Positions 19,593 to 30,300 of a stretch of 64,000 bases of DNA are shown in pieces (the first letter of the stretch is position 1; every line of letters begins with the position of its first letter). The stretch covers positions 1,364,001 through 1,428,000 of the forward strand of contig JADQAV010000015.1 of assembly GCA_019775845.1 (NCBI GenBank), written 5' to 3'. The stretch is from Myrmaecium sp. VS I D KN 1. Lineage: Eukaryota; Ascomycota; Dothideomycetes; Valsariales; Valsariaceae. Position numbers and translations under genes: made by a program. The notes under the pieces are model-generated. The model was not told the origin of the DNA and did not search any database. It saw only the letters and a program-made list of their open reading frames with translations.

Positions 19593-19871
19593 CTATTCAG
19601 ACATGATCTTCCTGATACCAGCTTCTTGATCGCCCACATGTATTGTCACCTGCAGAAATCCTTCTACGGCTGAATAAAATGCAATGGGATGCGCTCGCAG
19701 ATCCCTCGGGTATTCCGATATTGGTGCCACGGTAGGAGCGTAGGTAAAATCCAGCCGATCTTTCTGTTCCATCTTTTTCCGTATAGACCGGATCAGGTCG
19801 AGCCCTCCGTACGAGTGTAGTTCATTGTTGCTGTTGTCAGACCGTCCAGCTCCTTCCCTGGTGTCAATCAT
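19593..19871 (-). CDS. Hypothetical protein, 92 aa
   Basis: ATG at 19871 (MIDTREGAGRSDNSNNELHS). Composition is protein-like throughout: a Lys/Arg-rich helix (LDLIRSIRKKMEQKD), then FTYAPTVAPISEYPRDLR and a hydrophobic region before the stop. Above it, another frame reads SDTLANIEKLKTMD after a TTTGCAG acceptor-like site, hinting at a missing exon or a frame break. No family recognised. Confidence 0.38.
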   Translation of the reverse strand: MIDTREGAGRSDNSNNELHSYGGLDLIRSIRKKMEQKDRLDFTYAPTVAPISEYPRDLRAHPIAFYSAVEGFLQVTIHVGDQEAGIRKIMSE

Positions 19872-20167
19872 ATGATAGTCAATCCATTGTCTTGAGTTTC
19901 TCAATATTCGCCAGTGTGTCCGAACTGCAAACGAGGAGAACGGTGCTACCTCTAGCTTTCATAAAGCTAGCGTTCCGGTCGAGGAGCGATATTGGAGACG
20001 TATACCGGTCCATATTATCCTACTCTGAACCTCCCTCCTTATGTGAGCGTCTTTTTCGTTTTCCACTCTGCCGTGTACCCGCCCCTTCCATCTATGAGGG
20101 TATTGGTATAAGTCGTATGGTAGACAGTCCGCTCGAGGCCAGGCCTTTTGCCCGTCCGACAATCGGT

Positions 20168-20641
20168 TTAAGATCGCTTTATACCCGTTACTCGTGTATG
20201 TATCCGCAGCCTCGTGCCGGTGGTACGGTCGCTCGGTAGGATCATTGCAGCGCATGAGAGAAGAGCGAAGTTCTGAGCCTTGGAGCCCATCCCATTGTGT
20301 CGTGACGTAGCCGTAAAGGGTGCCAATCGAACCGTCGACTGGGTGGAAATTTGGGCGTACTCTCTGGCCCTTTTCAGGCCAGTCAGGGCAGTGAAGCTGT
20401 CGATTTGCAGCCGCTTGGATGGGTGGTAGCGGCGGTAGTGTAGGACTCGAGGGACGTTGCTCGCGTCGCGCAACTGATACGCATAGTCTTTAACGTTCCC
20501 AGTCGTTGAGAAGCTACGTTGAGAAGCCGAATGATAGCAACATTCCTGTTCATGTGTGTAACTATTTGTAGGTATCGTGAGGTGTGATGCGGAGATGTGA
20601 ACAAAGTACCCTGCCGTTCTTTGTCGGAAATGGAACTTCAT
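20168..20641 (-). CDS. Hypothetical protein, 157 aa
   Basis: ATG at 20641 (MKFHFRQRTAGYFVHISASH). The frame is also open upstream to 20821 without ATG. His/Tyr/Arg-rich with a basic middle (YRRYHPSKRLQ) and Thr/Arg-rich end. No motif or membrane segment. Judged only on length and composition. Confidence 0.33.
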   Translation of the reverse strand: MKFHFRQRTAGYFVHISASHLTIPTNSYTHEQECCYHSASQRSFSTTGNVKDYAYQLRDASNVPRVLHYRRYHPSKRLQIDSFTALTGLKRAREYAQISTQSTVRLAPFTATSRHNGMGSKAQNFALLSCAAMILPSDRTTGTRLRIHTRVTGIKRS

Positions 20642-22026
20642 TAGAGCTGATAAGCGCTGGGGTGTGCCTTGTCCCTCAGCTACCTGCTTGTCCTTCACTG
20701 GTGGCTGGCTGAGGGAGCGGTCTATCTCTCGCTGGAAGCAAGGCGGCCTCCCCGGTCTGCCTCCGAACGCCCCCGCACTGCCAGGCCAGAGGAGCGGTCG
20801 GCGCGCTGCTTCGCAGCCCACGTGACCTGCGAGTCATTGTTGCGCCTCAAGCCAGGCACCAACGCACAACTCTTCTCACTGCGCTAAGTTTGCCTGGACA
20901 TCACTAGAAGTTCCGACGCTATGATTGATGAGCGCTAATATCCTAGCTAACGGAGTCGATCGTTTCGCGGACATGAAAGCAAGAGTCATTGACCCGAATT
21001 CTACAACCGCGGCGAGCCTAAGACAAAGATCCGAACCGGAAGCACTCCCTCCCTTCACCTATCTAAATCAGCGCTTCAGACAATGAGAGATGGGGATTTG
21101 GCATACGATACTCGTTGCCTAAGACGGTCGTGTTGTCGTGGCCCAGTACGGCCTGTACGATAGCTATCCAGCCGGGGAGGGGGGTCTCCATCATGCGCTT
21201 CCTCTAGCAGGCAGGAGCCGTGGGCAGGCTAGGAGCCAGTCTGTGTCACTCCAAAAGCCACTCGACGCCAGGACTGGCGAGACCGAGCGGACCAGCCATC
21301 TCATCACTGCCATTAAAGCCAGTGTCCTTGATAAGAGGTCCGGCGCGACCTGCCGCCATCGCCTGCCGATGATATGGGGCCTGAACTTTACAGGCGACGC
21401 GCTGAGCTACGAGTTCGTCCATCTCGTCGATATCCGCGGGATGGCGCTAAAAGAAAATCCGGCTCACAAGAGAAGATGCCTGGCCATCGTGTCTTAGCCC
21501 TGGGCCGTACAAAGAATACGGTGCCGGGGTTCCTGAAGTTTGAAGCTCCAGTTTGCGAGCTTGAAGACGATGAGCGGACTGGAGTTCCCATTCCACTGTA
21601 ACCCGAAGTATGGCATCGAGAGTCTTGGCAACAATGGGGGGGGCCTCATAAGAAAACAGAGGCCGAGAGAGATGGGATATATCTGTCAACATTGAGAGTG
21701 GCTGTCTTGGATCGCAGGGTGTCGGTCAGGAAAAGAACGGTAATGATGATGAATGCGGAAGATATCACCTAACGTGGATGTTGTTATAGCTTTTCCCCTT
21801 TGTCGACGAATTGTTAGGAAGTATAAAAGCTTTCGATCGTTCTCTAATCTACATCTCCTAGACGCAGAAGAGAAATGTCCCTAGCACATACGGCTGCGGC
21901 GGTAGGGCAGTTTATAGGACTGGTGGTGTAGGACCAAGGGAGCAACCAAGGTAGAAGACGTGATGGATATTATACTAACCCGCGTGAATTGGACATAGCT
22001 AAGCCAATCAATCACAGGCGCCTAGC
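20642..22026. other. 1.4 kb, no supported gene
   Basis: The best candidate is 21370-21497 plus (MIWGLNFTGDALSYEFVHLV), whose protein-like reading passes into a neighbouring frame (GFLKFEAPVCELEDDERTG) that stops at 21601. No TATA or splice pair links them. Confidence 0.3.
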
Positions 22027-22290
22027 TCATCGGACCCTTTTCCAAGCCAAACAAAGTCGCCTTGCCTTGTAGGTCGACTCTGAAAGGCCTACGGCCAACA
22101 TGATGATAGGATTTGTCAACCATGTTTCAATACCGGAATTGGAAGAAGGCTCCCTACGCAAAGACATATACGAACTCCTATCTCCGAGCAACTCCTCTCT
22201 CCGAGCGACGGGAGGCTCTTCCTGGGCATACGTGTGACGGATCAACTTTTCCCGAAAATGTGCGCAGACGCGGTTCCGAACGTCTGGCAT
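22027..22290 (-). CDS. Hypothetical protein, 87 aa
   Basis: ATG at 22290 (MPDVRNRVCAHFREKLIRHT), followed by a charged region (EEPPVARREELLGDR) and a hydrophobic end. No promoter motif close by. Low-confidence ORF. Confidence 0.3.
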   Translation of the reverse strand: MPDVRNRVCAHFREKLIRHTYAQEEPPVARREELLGDRSSYMSLRREPSSNSGIETWLTNPIIMLAVGLSESTYKARRLCLAWKRVR

Positions 22291-22425
22291 ATCAGTCCGG
22301 ATCAGCTGCTTGGGGAGCCCAGACACAGGGATTGTATTACGGGTTCCACGGGTTGTGTGCGCAAGGTTAGGATATGATGAGATACACGCCCTCCTCGACG
22401 ACTACGACGACAACGTACGGGAGTC

Positions 22426-22725
22426 CTACAACAGACCCCTCAGCACCACCCTTGCTCGCTGGGACACGGGTGCGTTTGCGTCCGCTGTGCTATCTTCCTC
22501 TTCGGCAATGTCTCGATGGCAGCTAAATCGCTTCCACACATGGTCAGCAGCCTCCAAAATTAAACGTATAGGCAGCGAAAAGCTTCCATCCCAGTACCCT
22601 CGCTGAGCTTTGCGAGCGCATGATTGACGAACGAAAATCCAAGTAGGACGGCCGTTAGCTACAGCCAAAATAGGGCAGGGGTTGTTCGAGGCAGCTCCGC
22701 GGCACGACTTCGACGATAAAGGCAT
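22426..22725 (-). CDS. Hypothetical protein, 99 aa
   Basis: ATG-started frame with a Cys-containing N-terminus, a middle helix (SLPIRLILEAADHVWKRF) and an acidic patch (DIAEEEDSTADAN). No relatives or promoter motif recognised. Confidence 0.3.
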   Translation of the reverse strand: MPLSSKSCRGAASNNPCPILAVANGRPTWIFVRQSCARKAQRGYWDGSFSLPIRLILEAADHVWKRFSCHRDIAEEEDSTADANAPVSQRARVVLRGLL

Positions 22726-23678
22726 CCATGCGGCCCTGTACTGGATTTCGCTACATCACCGACTCTATAGCCCCAGAGGGGATGCTCGCGATCCTGAAGA
22801 AAGCATATCGAGACAAGATCGAGCAGCCGGTAGAGGCGATAAACAGTAGGACGGCGTGCACCTTCATAACAGCCCCAGGCAGAGACCTGTCCTGAGAATC
22901 CGCTTGACTTCAAGGACAGGAATGTCAAACTGCCTTCCCGCCTCACTCTACGACGAGCAGCATTTCTCATTTGTCCGAACCAGCACACCCAGATTGGTCA
23001 CTGCCGCCGCTGATCCAACACCCGTACCCCACATATCTCGTCTCGCCATCATGATAGTCGCACTCAGTTCTAGGAGGCTAGGCGAAAAGAAAGTGCTCGC
23101 GGTCTGGCTCTCTGTGCCGGTAGAACGTTTGGACGGGATCGGTTACGATAACGGCGAGCCAGGGGAGCGCAGCGGGCAGGTTGAAGGCAGGAGCGCGGCT
23201 AAGGAACGATGGTGTTGAAGCAGGGTTCGGGTGGTGTAGGAAGCGTGTTTGAGAATATCATGGAACGCTTGTGATCCTTATTGTTGGGTGGAGCTTAAAC
23301 CTTACTGATTGATTCCAGTAGAAAGCGATGCCATTTCCGCGGAGCCTTACGGAGCACAATGCTCTATAAGCTCACGCTTTGCGTCTCCGAAGTCCCAAGC
23401 GTGAGCAGCCTTAGGACGTTCACTGCTGCTCAACCGCCACCGTTGGATCTAAGTAACGAAAGGCGGGCGGAGGATCGGTTACACGGGAGACGCGGTGTCA
23501 CCATTGCCACGGTTACATCCCGTCCTTCCCGTCCCTCCCGTCTGTCACAGCATGTGATTGTTCAACACCAGACGCGCCACCACGCGGCGCCAGCCTTTAA
23601 AAGCCGTCCGACGGCATTCAACCTCATCTTCATTCACCCTCACCCACTCTTTCCCAACCCTCGCACGGAACCGCAAAG
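22726..23678. other. Intergenic; leader of the 23.7-kb gene at its right end
   Basis: Overlapping weak frames on both strands. The last 60 bases (TTCATTCACCCTCACCC and similar) are the C/T-rich leader of the gene starting at 23679. CCTTTAAAAGCC at about 23593 is a plausible TATA element. Confidence 0.4.
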
Positions 23679-24140
23679 ATGCCATACCAATCCTCGATGT
23701 GGATGACCCTCCACCTCACCACGCTGGCCGATTTCCTGGCGCACTACGGCCGCTACGACCTAGTAGTGATCTTCGGCATCACCCTCTTCCTGATCGTCCA
23801 CCGCAAATGGCACCTCGTCGGACTCTACCTCGCCATGGGCTGGCTCATCTTCCGCGACCGCGGCCTGTTCCCCTATCTCGTCCTGTTCGGCATCTTCCTG
23901 TATCACATCGGGCACATTATTTTGGCCACCGGTATGTTTACATCTCCTCCCCTCTCAAAGCTAGGTCTTTAGGATCGTCGTTGTTAACCTGTGGATCTAG
24001 TTATCGTAGGCTACATTGAGGTTTATTATCCCCTCCGGCAGTTGCTGCTGCATCCTGTAAGTTGGATCCATCCTTCCATCCCTCGTGTGTTGTTCGCTTT
24101 GATGGGTGGGATTCAGGCTAATGCGGGCGCGCCGCTATAG
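23679..24140 (+). CDS. Small multi-pass membrane protein, 107 aa, three exons
   Basis: Exons 23679-23931, 24010-24056 and 24117-24140. Intron 1 has GTATGT, a GTTAAC branch and ATCGTAG. Intron 2 has GTAAGT and ATTCAG. Phases agree (1, then 0) and the join ends LLLHPANAGAPL. Hydrophobic segments: YDLVVIFGITLFLIVH, HLVGLYLAMGWLIF and FPYLVLFGIFLYHIGHIIL, so three membrane helices with short loops. The ATG context is CGCAAAGATGCC. The splice evidence makes this one of the best-supported small genes. Family not recognised; a small ER or organelle membrane protein is possible. Confidence 0.68.
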
Positions 24141-24271
24141 GACCAGCGACGCCCAATGTTACCAGAGACCTATCATCAGCGCCTTTTACGTGAGTATGAG
24201 GAAACGTTATAAGAGCCGAAACGGATGGCTACGGGGATATCGGCAGGCTCTGATGGCAGTGGAAGATGGTG

Positions 24272-24630
24272 CTAGATCAGCGAATATGAACCTACAACGC
24301 AGGGGCACTCACTCAGCTCAAAGCTCCTGCTGAGTTCTGACCGGGGTCCATCTTGAAGGGTCACTACATTGTTCTCCATAGTTCCTGTCAGGACACATTG
24401 CAATCCAAGAACACCTCCTTCTTTCACAGCCATTGTCGTCGTGCCCGCTCCGCCCCACTCTACAAAGCGTTCCTCAGGTGTCAAGGCAGCCAGCCACGCC
24501 AAGGCTTGGCGTCCACCCCGACGCGACAGAGCGCGTAGCCGTTCACCGTCTGGCACACGTGATGTATATGAGTGTAGTTACCGGACAATGCGAAATAGCT
24601 TCAGCCGCGCCATAATATTTCCTTATATAC
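24272..24630 (-). CDS. Probable gene, start unresolved
   Basis: GTATATAAGG at 24621-24630 heads a minus-strand transcript. The ATG just below it opens only 11 codons. The protein-like frame 24556-24272 reads ERLRALSRRGGRQALAWLAA and TPEERFVEWGGAG, with its first ATG at MAVKEGGVLGLQ (53 residues remaining). A short first intron whose ends I could not match in phase may connect the two. Unknown family. Confidence 0.35.
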
Positions 24631-24639
24631 GTGCGATGT

Positions 24640-26064
24640 ATTTATTCGAGCTGGGGGAGAAGTATGAAGGGAGGTCGAGTAGGTGGATCCACCCATGTGG
24701 GTCGCACGGCGTAAGCGAGAAAGCTTGATCGGACTTCGGACGATGGATGGTGTGCGTGCGGGTGTGCTTTGGATGCCGAGGGAGATGGAGACAAGAGCAA
24801 CAAAACCCGTGGTAGAGAGAGTTGCAAGGAACGAGCGATGTAGAGAATGAAACCAAAGGAGCTACTGATGAGTGGGTATCTTGCGCAATATCTAATTCAT
24901 AGTAATGGGTATATTCGAATGATTTGTTTTTAATTCGATTTATTTTTGCAATATTAATTGGTGAGATTAGATGCTATGCAAAATCGGTAAATTTATCCCA
25001 AATAGCCACATAAGCACCACCGAACAGAATCTTACGACAGATATATATACCTATCTCAACTGCCGTCTGTCCCGTCGCTGTTTTTTTGTGGATTCTCGTG
25101 CCAGTATGATTAAGCCAACAGTATTATATAATACTTGTCGTTTGATATCCAAAGATATCAGATCTATACGTGGATTGCCGGCTAATGATACTTTACCGGT
25201 ATCTGCCAAGCGAATCACAGTTAAGTAAACCGTCAGAAGAAGTATAGATTTGCGATATGATAGAAGAGCCACTAATCCAATGAATCTCACGGGATGAATA
25301 AAAACCAATCCCTACGTAAATTCATACTCTGATATCGCTAAAGACCGTATAAGAACCATCTAATAACATACTCATCTATCCCATGTCTGCGCGAGAAAAC
25401 CTCAGAGAATCCGCGGCACTCTCTATTCGCCAGACTGAGATTAATGGAAATAGTTCACGCACGGATCAAGTGGGATGGAAAGGGACACTGTATCGGTCAA
25501 AGGATAGTCAGGCAGCGTGCGTCGGTAGAGTGTACAACTAGTAATGGATGAAAGGCCGTAATCACTGCTTGATTGGATTGAGTAGTAAAGGTGGAAATAG
25601 AGAGTGGAAGAGACAAGAGAATATGATGTATTTCAATTAGAACTCAGCCTATAACTAAACCCCCATTTCCACGATCGCATTCCATAAGCCCCCAAACCTC
25701 ACCATTCATAAGCCCCCAAACCTCACCATTCACCAACACCCCTCAACCCACCAATGAGTCAAGGAGAGGAAGCTCGTCTTAGCAACCGTCATCGAAGCAG
25801 ATCCAATGAAAGTCCCGCTTCTCAAGCTGGTCCCCGGCACCGCGTAAAGGTGCGAGCTTCCCAAGTCGCACGGGGTGGGTCTTACGCATTGATCCCAACA
25901 CCACCACCACCCCAGGAGCGGAGGGTGGTGTGAAGTGGGGTGTCTTGGAGGAAGAAAACTCCACCAGACCTCCAGTGCAGGAGGTAGGGAAAAGTAATCT
26001 TCCACCTTTCGCCCCCCGTCACACAACGCCCAGCCCCAGTGGCTGAGGTGGCTTGGGATCTTGC

Positions 26065-26096
<32 letters not shown>

Positions 26097-26191
26097 GTTT
26101 TTCTCCTTTTTTAGCTTGTTCTTCTTTTTCTTCATCGTCTTCATCGTCTTCATCCTCCTCCTCGTCAGTCTCATCTCCTCCTCTTCTTTCT
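24640..26191. other. 1.5-kb AT-rich to low-complexity stretch, no supported gene
   Basis: 24,870-25,640 is AT-rich with weak frames on both strands (25051-25308 minus and 24971-25228 plus overlap fully). It keeps CpA/TpG, so it is not strongly RIP-altered. 25683-25730 is a perfect 24-bp duplication. 26071-26095 is a T run followed by TTCATCGTC repeats that read acidic on the minus strand (25882-26199). Confidence 0.4.
25683..25730. repeat. Perfect tandem duplication, 2 x 24 bp
   Basis: The unit starting CATAAGCCCCCAAACC occurs twice back to back without a mismatch, indicating a recent slippage or duplication event. Confidence 0.85.
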
Positions 26192-27168
26192 CTAGTCACC
26201 TATCAAAAGCGCTTCAGTCAAAGCCCACTAACACAAAAGAAGAGGGAAAAAGAAAAAAGAAACAAATACTTACAGCCACGAAGGCCGGACCACCACGGAC
26301 TATTGTCCTGGGTCTGCCGGCCATAAACTTTGCATCTTCCCCGGTTCCATCCCAGTCCACGGACCAGCAGCCCCAGCGGGCGCTTACTCTGCGCCTGCTG
26401 CTTCTGGCTGTAGGCCATGTGGCTCCCGCGGCCACCGAAGTGACCGACGGGAGCAGACACGCCGCCGACGGTCATGTGGTCGATAAGAGCCCTCTGAACG
26501 CCAGGACTGCACGACGAGTGGATGGGATGGCCTGGGACATTGAAATGAGGGAGTAGAGACGGGGTCTGGGGATGTGCGTTAGCTTGGGTTTATTTGGGAA
26601 GGAGGAGAGGAGGTTGACTGACCGAAAATGCAGATGAACTGCCGGTTTGCTTGCCGGGGAGAGAACGGCTGGGAGGACTAATGAGGTGTGAGTGAATTGC
26701 CACAAAGTAGAGCTCAGTGAAAAGAAAACTCACTTCCCACCGAAACTCTCGACCTTTTCTGTAAGCACCGGAACCGCTGCCGTCCCCACCGCGCAACCGT
26801 TGCCAGCCTTGACGGGCATGGTCATCGGTGCGACAGCTGGTGACGGACAGACGGAACCGGCCCCCAGCTTGAAATTCGGTGACGAGCGCAGCGGGAACGG
26901 GCCCGGGGAAACAAGAGGCGGAAGCTGATGATGGTTATTGGATGACCGGCTTGGAAGAAAGGAACGGTGAGGCGAAGTTACTTACCACACTGCGAAGTCG
27001 TCTTTCGAAGCGGAGCGGACGCAACGACATCGGATGCGACGACGTCATACAAGCGACGCTGACGTGGGAATGTCAGTTGAATGTCGTTTGGTGGGATTGT
27101 GGATGATGTGGTGAAATGACTTACTAGTGCAAAGGACGGAATATAACTGGAGAGGGTTGGCTTTGCAT
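26192..27168 (-). CDS. Six-exon hypothetical protein, about 220 aa
   Basis: Exons (minus): 27168-27125, 27058-26986, 26924-26734, 26677-26623, 26565-26274 and a short last one ending near 26192. Donors GTAAGT, GTAAGT, GTGAGT, GTCAGT, GTAAGT; acceptors CGTCAG, ATCAG, ATTAG, CCCCAG, GATAG. CTGAC and GCTAAC branch sites are visible in two introns and all phases agree. The protein starts MQSQPSPVIFRPLH, has a basic segment (LRPLRFERRLRSV), a Gly/Val/Ala-rich middle and HMTVGGVSAPVGHFGGRGSH, and a Lys/Gln/Arg-rich end. No family recognised. The last exon is uncertain; without it the frame runs to 26218. Confidence 0.55.
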
Positions 27169-27609
27169 CAAGAGAACAGCGAATGAGTGGTGGTGGTTGG
27201 TTTTTTGCTGTTGATGAAAGCCGAAGAGGAAAAGAAAGGGTGAGAGAAGGAGGACGGCGTGTTTTTGTTGTGGCGGCCGTGATGTGCGCTTAGTCATGCG
27301 TTTTGTCCAGCCCTGCCTGGCATCGTCGGACTTTGTATGCCGTCTATGTTGGCGGGACTCGGTTCCGGGTGTCTGATTAGGTCAAAGCAAGGCGAGAGAC
27401 AGATGAAGCCTTGCTATCCTCCCAGATAGCTAATCTATGAGGATGATGTATATATATCATAATTATGGCTAATTCAAGCTCGCTATGCGAGTATTTCCCT
27501 ACTATGAACTTGCCTTATAGGAGGAGCTGTGGGAATCGGGTACCTTAAAGAAACGTCCAGTTATCCGGCCTCGGGCCGTGATGGAAGCGCTACAAACAAA
27601 CCACCCCCA

Positions 27610-28158
27610 TTACTCTGCAGTGGATATATAATGAACAAAATAATATATAAAAACTACAAAGTGATGACAGACTGGTCCTTCATCCTCTAGTAAATAGAAG
27701 GCCCGTTCAGGAAGAGCTCTGCGACAGCAGCCGGCTACTCCTCTCCTCCCCGGCTGTTTTAATGACGCTAGTGCAGGAGGGGCTGTGATCTCCAGAGTTG
27801 CGGAGGGCCACGAACGCCATACGCTATAACTCGAGTCGACGAGGAGGATACAGGGTAACATCAAATGCAGTATAAATACGTCACCCTCGATGGAGGATTT
27901 ATCAATAGAATATCCTACTTCCCCGGTTTCGGGACCGATGGGTATGACGGCGACGTAGTCCGCTAGTAATATACGCCTATTCTTGACACAGATTCCGCGG
28001 CCGGCTGGTCGGCCGAGCTGGGTCACTGTGCGTCTCCCTGATTCAAGGCAGGGGTCACACATGAGACGTTCGTCCTTGACGCTTGCGGCTGTTCCATCAT
28101 TGAAGTGCTCATGGCGGATGCGTGACAGACAGACGGTACCTACTTTGGGATCGGGCAC
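27610..28158 (-). CDS. Hypothetical protein, 149-182 aa, first exon may be missing
   Basis: A 182-codon open frame beginning near CCATACCAG (acceptor-like) with VGTVCLSRIRHEHFNDG and CDPCLESGRRTVTQLGRP. The first ATG in frame is at MCDPCLES (149 residues left). Middle: a hydrophobic stretch (VFILHLMLPCILLVDSS). End: Cys/Arg-rich and then Tyr/Phe-rich, reaching stop at 27610. No upstream exon found. Confidence 0.4.
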   Translation of the reverse strand: MPDPKVGTVCLSRIRHEHFNDGTAASVKDERLMCDPCLESGRRTVTQLGRPAGRGICVKNRRILLADYVAVIPIGPETGEVGYSIDKSSIEGDVFILHLMLPCILLVDSSYSVWRSWPSATLEITAPPALASLKQPGRRGVAGCCRRALPERAFYLLEDEGPVCHHFVVFIYYFVHYISTAE

Positions 28159-28570
28159 CTCTGGTATGGCAACTTATAGTTTGATGAAGTGTTATTTACT
28201 GCTCAAGTCTTGCTGCCTTATGCTCTCCTATATCTGCTTGTCGTAGCTCTACCTGGAAATTATACCGTGGTGAATTTAATGATGTTATACTTAGACTGAG
28301 TGAAGAAAGAGTGATTGGGCAGAAAGCCCTGAACAAGAACGCACTCCTTATACCGCCCAAGGCAGCCGGCAGAGCACAGATGTTTCGGGTGAACCTCGGA
28401 CACTGAAGCTAACGTGCAATATCACGCACAAATGTCTTCCTATACTTCACACGCCTATATCCCACTCCCTTCAAAGCAACACCAACCAACACAACAAAAG
28501 CAAGAACAGTATTCCATCACAGAATCAACAAAGCCTCCCTTCCGTCACAACCCAAGTCCACCCTTCTACA

Positions 28571-29064
28571 ATGGCCAGACGGCCAAAAATACACACAAAG
28601 TAAGCGCCACGCCCTCACATAGATTTCGAACACAATAGCTAACCCAGCAACGCAGCTACCCCAAAACCATAAATCACAACGCCCTCTATCACGGTCTCCA
28701 AACCACCGAGCAATATACCCTCATCAAACACAAAGAAACACCGGACGATATCACTACTTCTACATCCTCAACAGCCTCCCTCGGCCGCCGAGCAGGACGA
28801 AAACCCCAGCGCGTCAACATTCTCGCCCTGGAGCCGCAGCCGCCTGCTCTGAGGCGATGGACAACAGACCGCAACGCCGCAGCCCCCTCCACACTCAGGA
28901 CACATGGGCGCGTGGACTGTGCGAGCAAGCGGCAGTCCTCGCGGCGGCCGCTTACCCACTCCACACCAGCTCAGTTTCCTCCACACCCGCCCAGCCTTAC
29001 GGTTGTCGACGCGGCAGGTATGCGAGTAAGCGGAAGGCCTTCGCGCCGGCCGGGTCCTCCGTAG
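28571..29064 (+). CDS. Two-exon basic protein with AT-hook-like motif, 145 aa
   Basis: The ATG at 28571 (CTACAATGGCC) opens MARRPKIHT. Donor GTAAGC at 28600, branch GCTAAC and acceptor ACGCAG at 28655 give a 56-nt intron; the phase-2 join reads NYPKTINHNALYHGLQ. Residues about 58-68 (GRRAGRKPQR) resemble an AT-hook. The C-terminal third repeats a short basic pattern (CASKRQSSRRPL, MRVSGRPSRRPG). An alternative upstream ATG (MSSYTSHAYIPLP) would put exon 2 in a poorer frame. DNA below the stop carries further copies of the same repeat. Possibly a DNA-binding, lineage-specific protein. Confidence 0.55.
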
Positions 29065-29116
29065 CCAGTCCCGGCACCGGCCGCGTGCTCCGCAGCCAGT
29101 CGCGTTCTCCGCAGTC

Positions 29117-29380
29117 AGTGCTGGTGCCGGCGGTGGGCGTGTGAGGATGCGACAGTCTTCACGTCGGCCGCAGCAGCGTGCTCCACGGTTTCCACAACCC
29201 TGGCGCCGGCGCCGGCTGCGGGGGTGGTATACGAGATTGCAGCAGACCTTCGCGCCGGCCGCGTTCTGCGCAGCCAGTGCTGGTGCCGGCTGTGGGCGTG
29301 TGACAATGCGGCAGTCCTTGCGGCGGTCGCAGCAGCGTGCTCCACGGTTTCCACAGCCATGGCGCTGGCGCCGGCCGGTG
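29117..29380. repeat. In-frame 159-bp repeat following the 28.6-29.1 kb gene
   Basis: Two diverged copies (starting at 29118 and 29277) of a unit with GTGCTGGTGCCGGC at the front, then GCGTGTGA..ATGCG.CAGTC and CAGCAGCGTGCTCCACGG. 159 is a multiple of three. On the plus strand both copies read MRQS.RR.QQRAPRFPQPW; on the minus strand VETVEHAAA. Shorter relatives lie upstream inside the gene. Confidence 0.7.
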
Positions 29381-29459
29381 GGGTATCAAGTGGATTATGG
29401 CAGTGGTGATGAAGGGAGAGAGGAGGAGATGAAGGATAGTGAGGAAGGAAGTGGATGAT

Positions 29460-30300
29460 GGATGGCGGTGGATATTGTTCGACATTGGCTGACTGCTGGC
29501 GAGGAAGCAGTGGATGGATGGCCGCTTGGGGACAGTTATCATGCGTTGTATCGCGACGCTTTGGCAAAGGGAAATGAGAGTGACATGTCTTGCAGTGTGT
29601 GATGGGCACCACGGAGCCCTTGCTTTTCCTTCGGAGGTTTCAAGTAAACACAACATACAAGACCGTGGACTCGACATCGGGTCTTCGACGCGTGCGAGAA
29701 GATGAACAAAGAAAATAAAGAAATAAAAAGATAAAATCAAGCACGAGCCTGCGCTGATCAAGAAGCGATGCTAGAATTCCACTTTAATAGAATATCCGTG
29801 ATATCCACTCACCAGACATAATATAACTCGTGCGTATACGCAAGGTCATGTCGACGGAGAAGTAATATAGAATACAAATCACAGCCCGGTAGATGCGCAG
29901 TCTGTCTCCGCCTCGTGGGACGCCGGATATAGCAATTCTTTGTTTAGACCCCCATCACGAAGCTGTCCTCACCACGCTTCGCACTCACACTTCGCACTCA
30001 CACTTCACACTCACACACCACACTGACACACCACACTCACACTCCACACTCGGCCATCCGCACACCTCACACCACCATCCACTCAACTCNNCCCCCCCCC
30101 CCCCCCCCCTCCAACCCTATAAATACCCCCTCTCCAACCCACCAAAGCAGCCTTCACTCCAGTATCCACTCCACAACCACATTCCCCACCTCCTCCTCCC
30201 TCCGCCCGTTCCTCACGCCTCTTTCACCGTCCTCGTCGGCGGAGAACAGACGCAGATCACTCCTACGGAGCGCAGCGGGTCCCATCCCCACCGCGCTCCG
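29460..30300. other. Non-coding; CA-rich low-complexity DNA and an assembly gap
   Basis: 29,970-30,060 consists of CACTCACACTTC-type repeats. Two undetermined bases at 30090-30091 precede a run of 18 C. No gene seen. Confidence 0.6.
30090..30109. other. Assembly gap (NN) plus poly-C
   Basis: Two N followed by C18. Homopolymer-length error or a closed scaffold gap; distances across it should not be trusted. Confidence 0.9.

Noticed and set aside
19872-19930. SDTLANIEKLKTMD reading, tested as a family relic because of TLA
   Set aside because: Only the three-residue word matches; the conserved REL core is absent from the sequence that follows.
20669-20887. Plus-strand 72-codon ORF
   Set aside because: Non-ATG-type context and shadowed by a minus-strand frame; nothing protein-like.
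24870-25640. AT-rich stretch tested as a second RIP block
   Set aside because: CpA and TpG are common here, so the RIP signature is missing.
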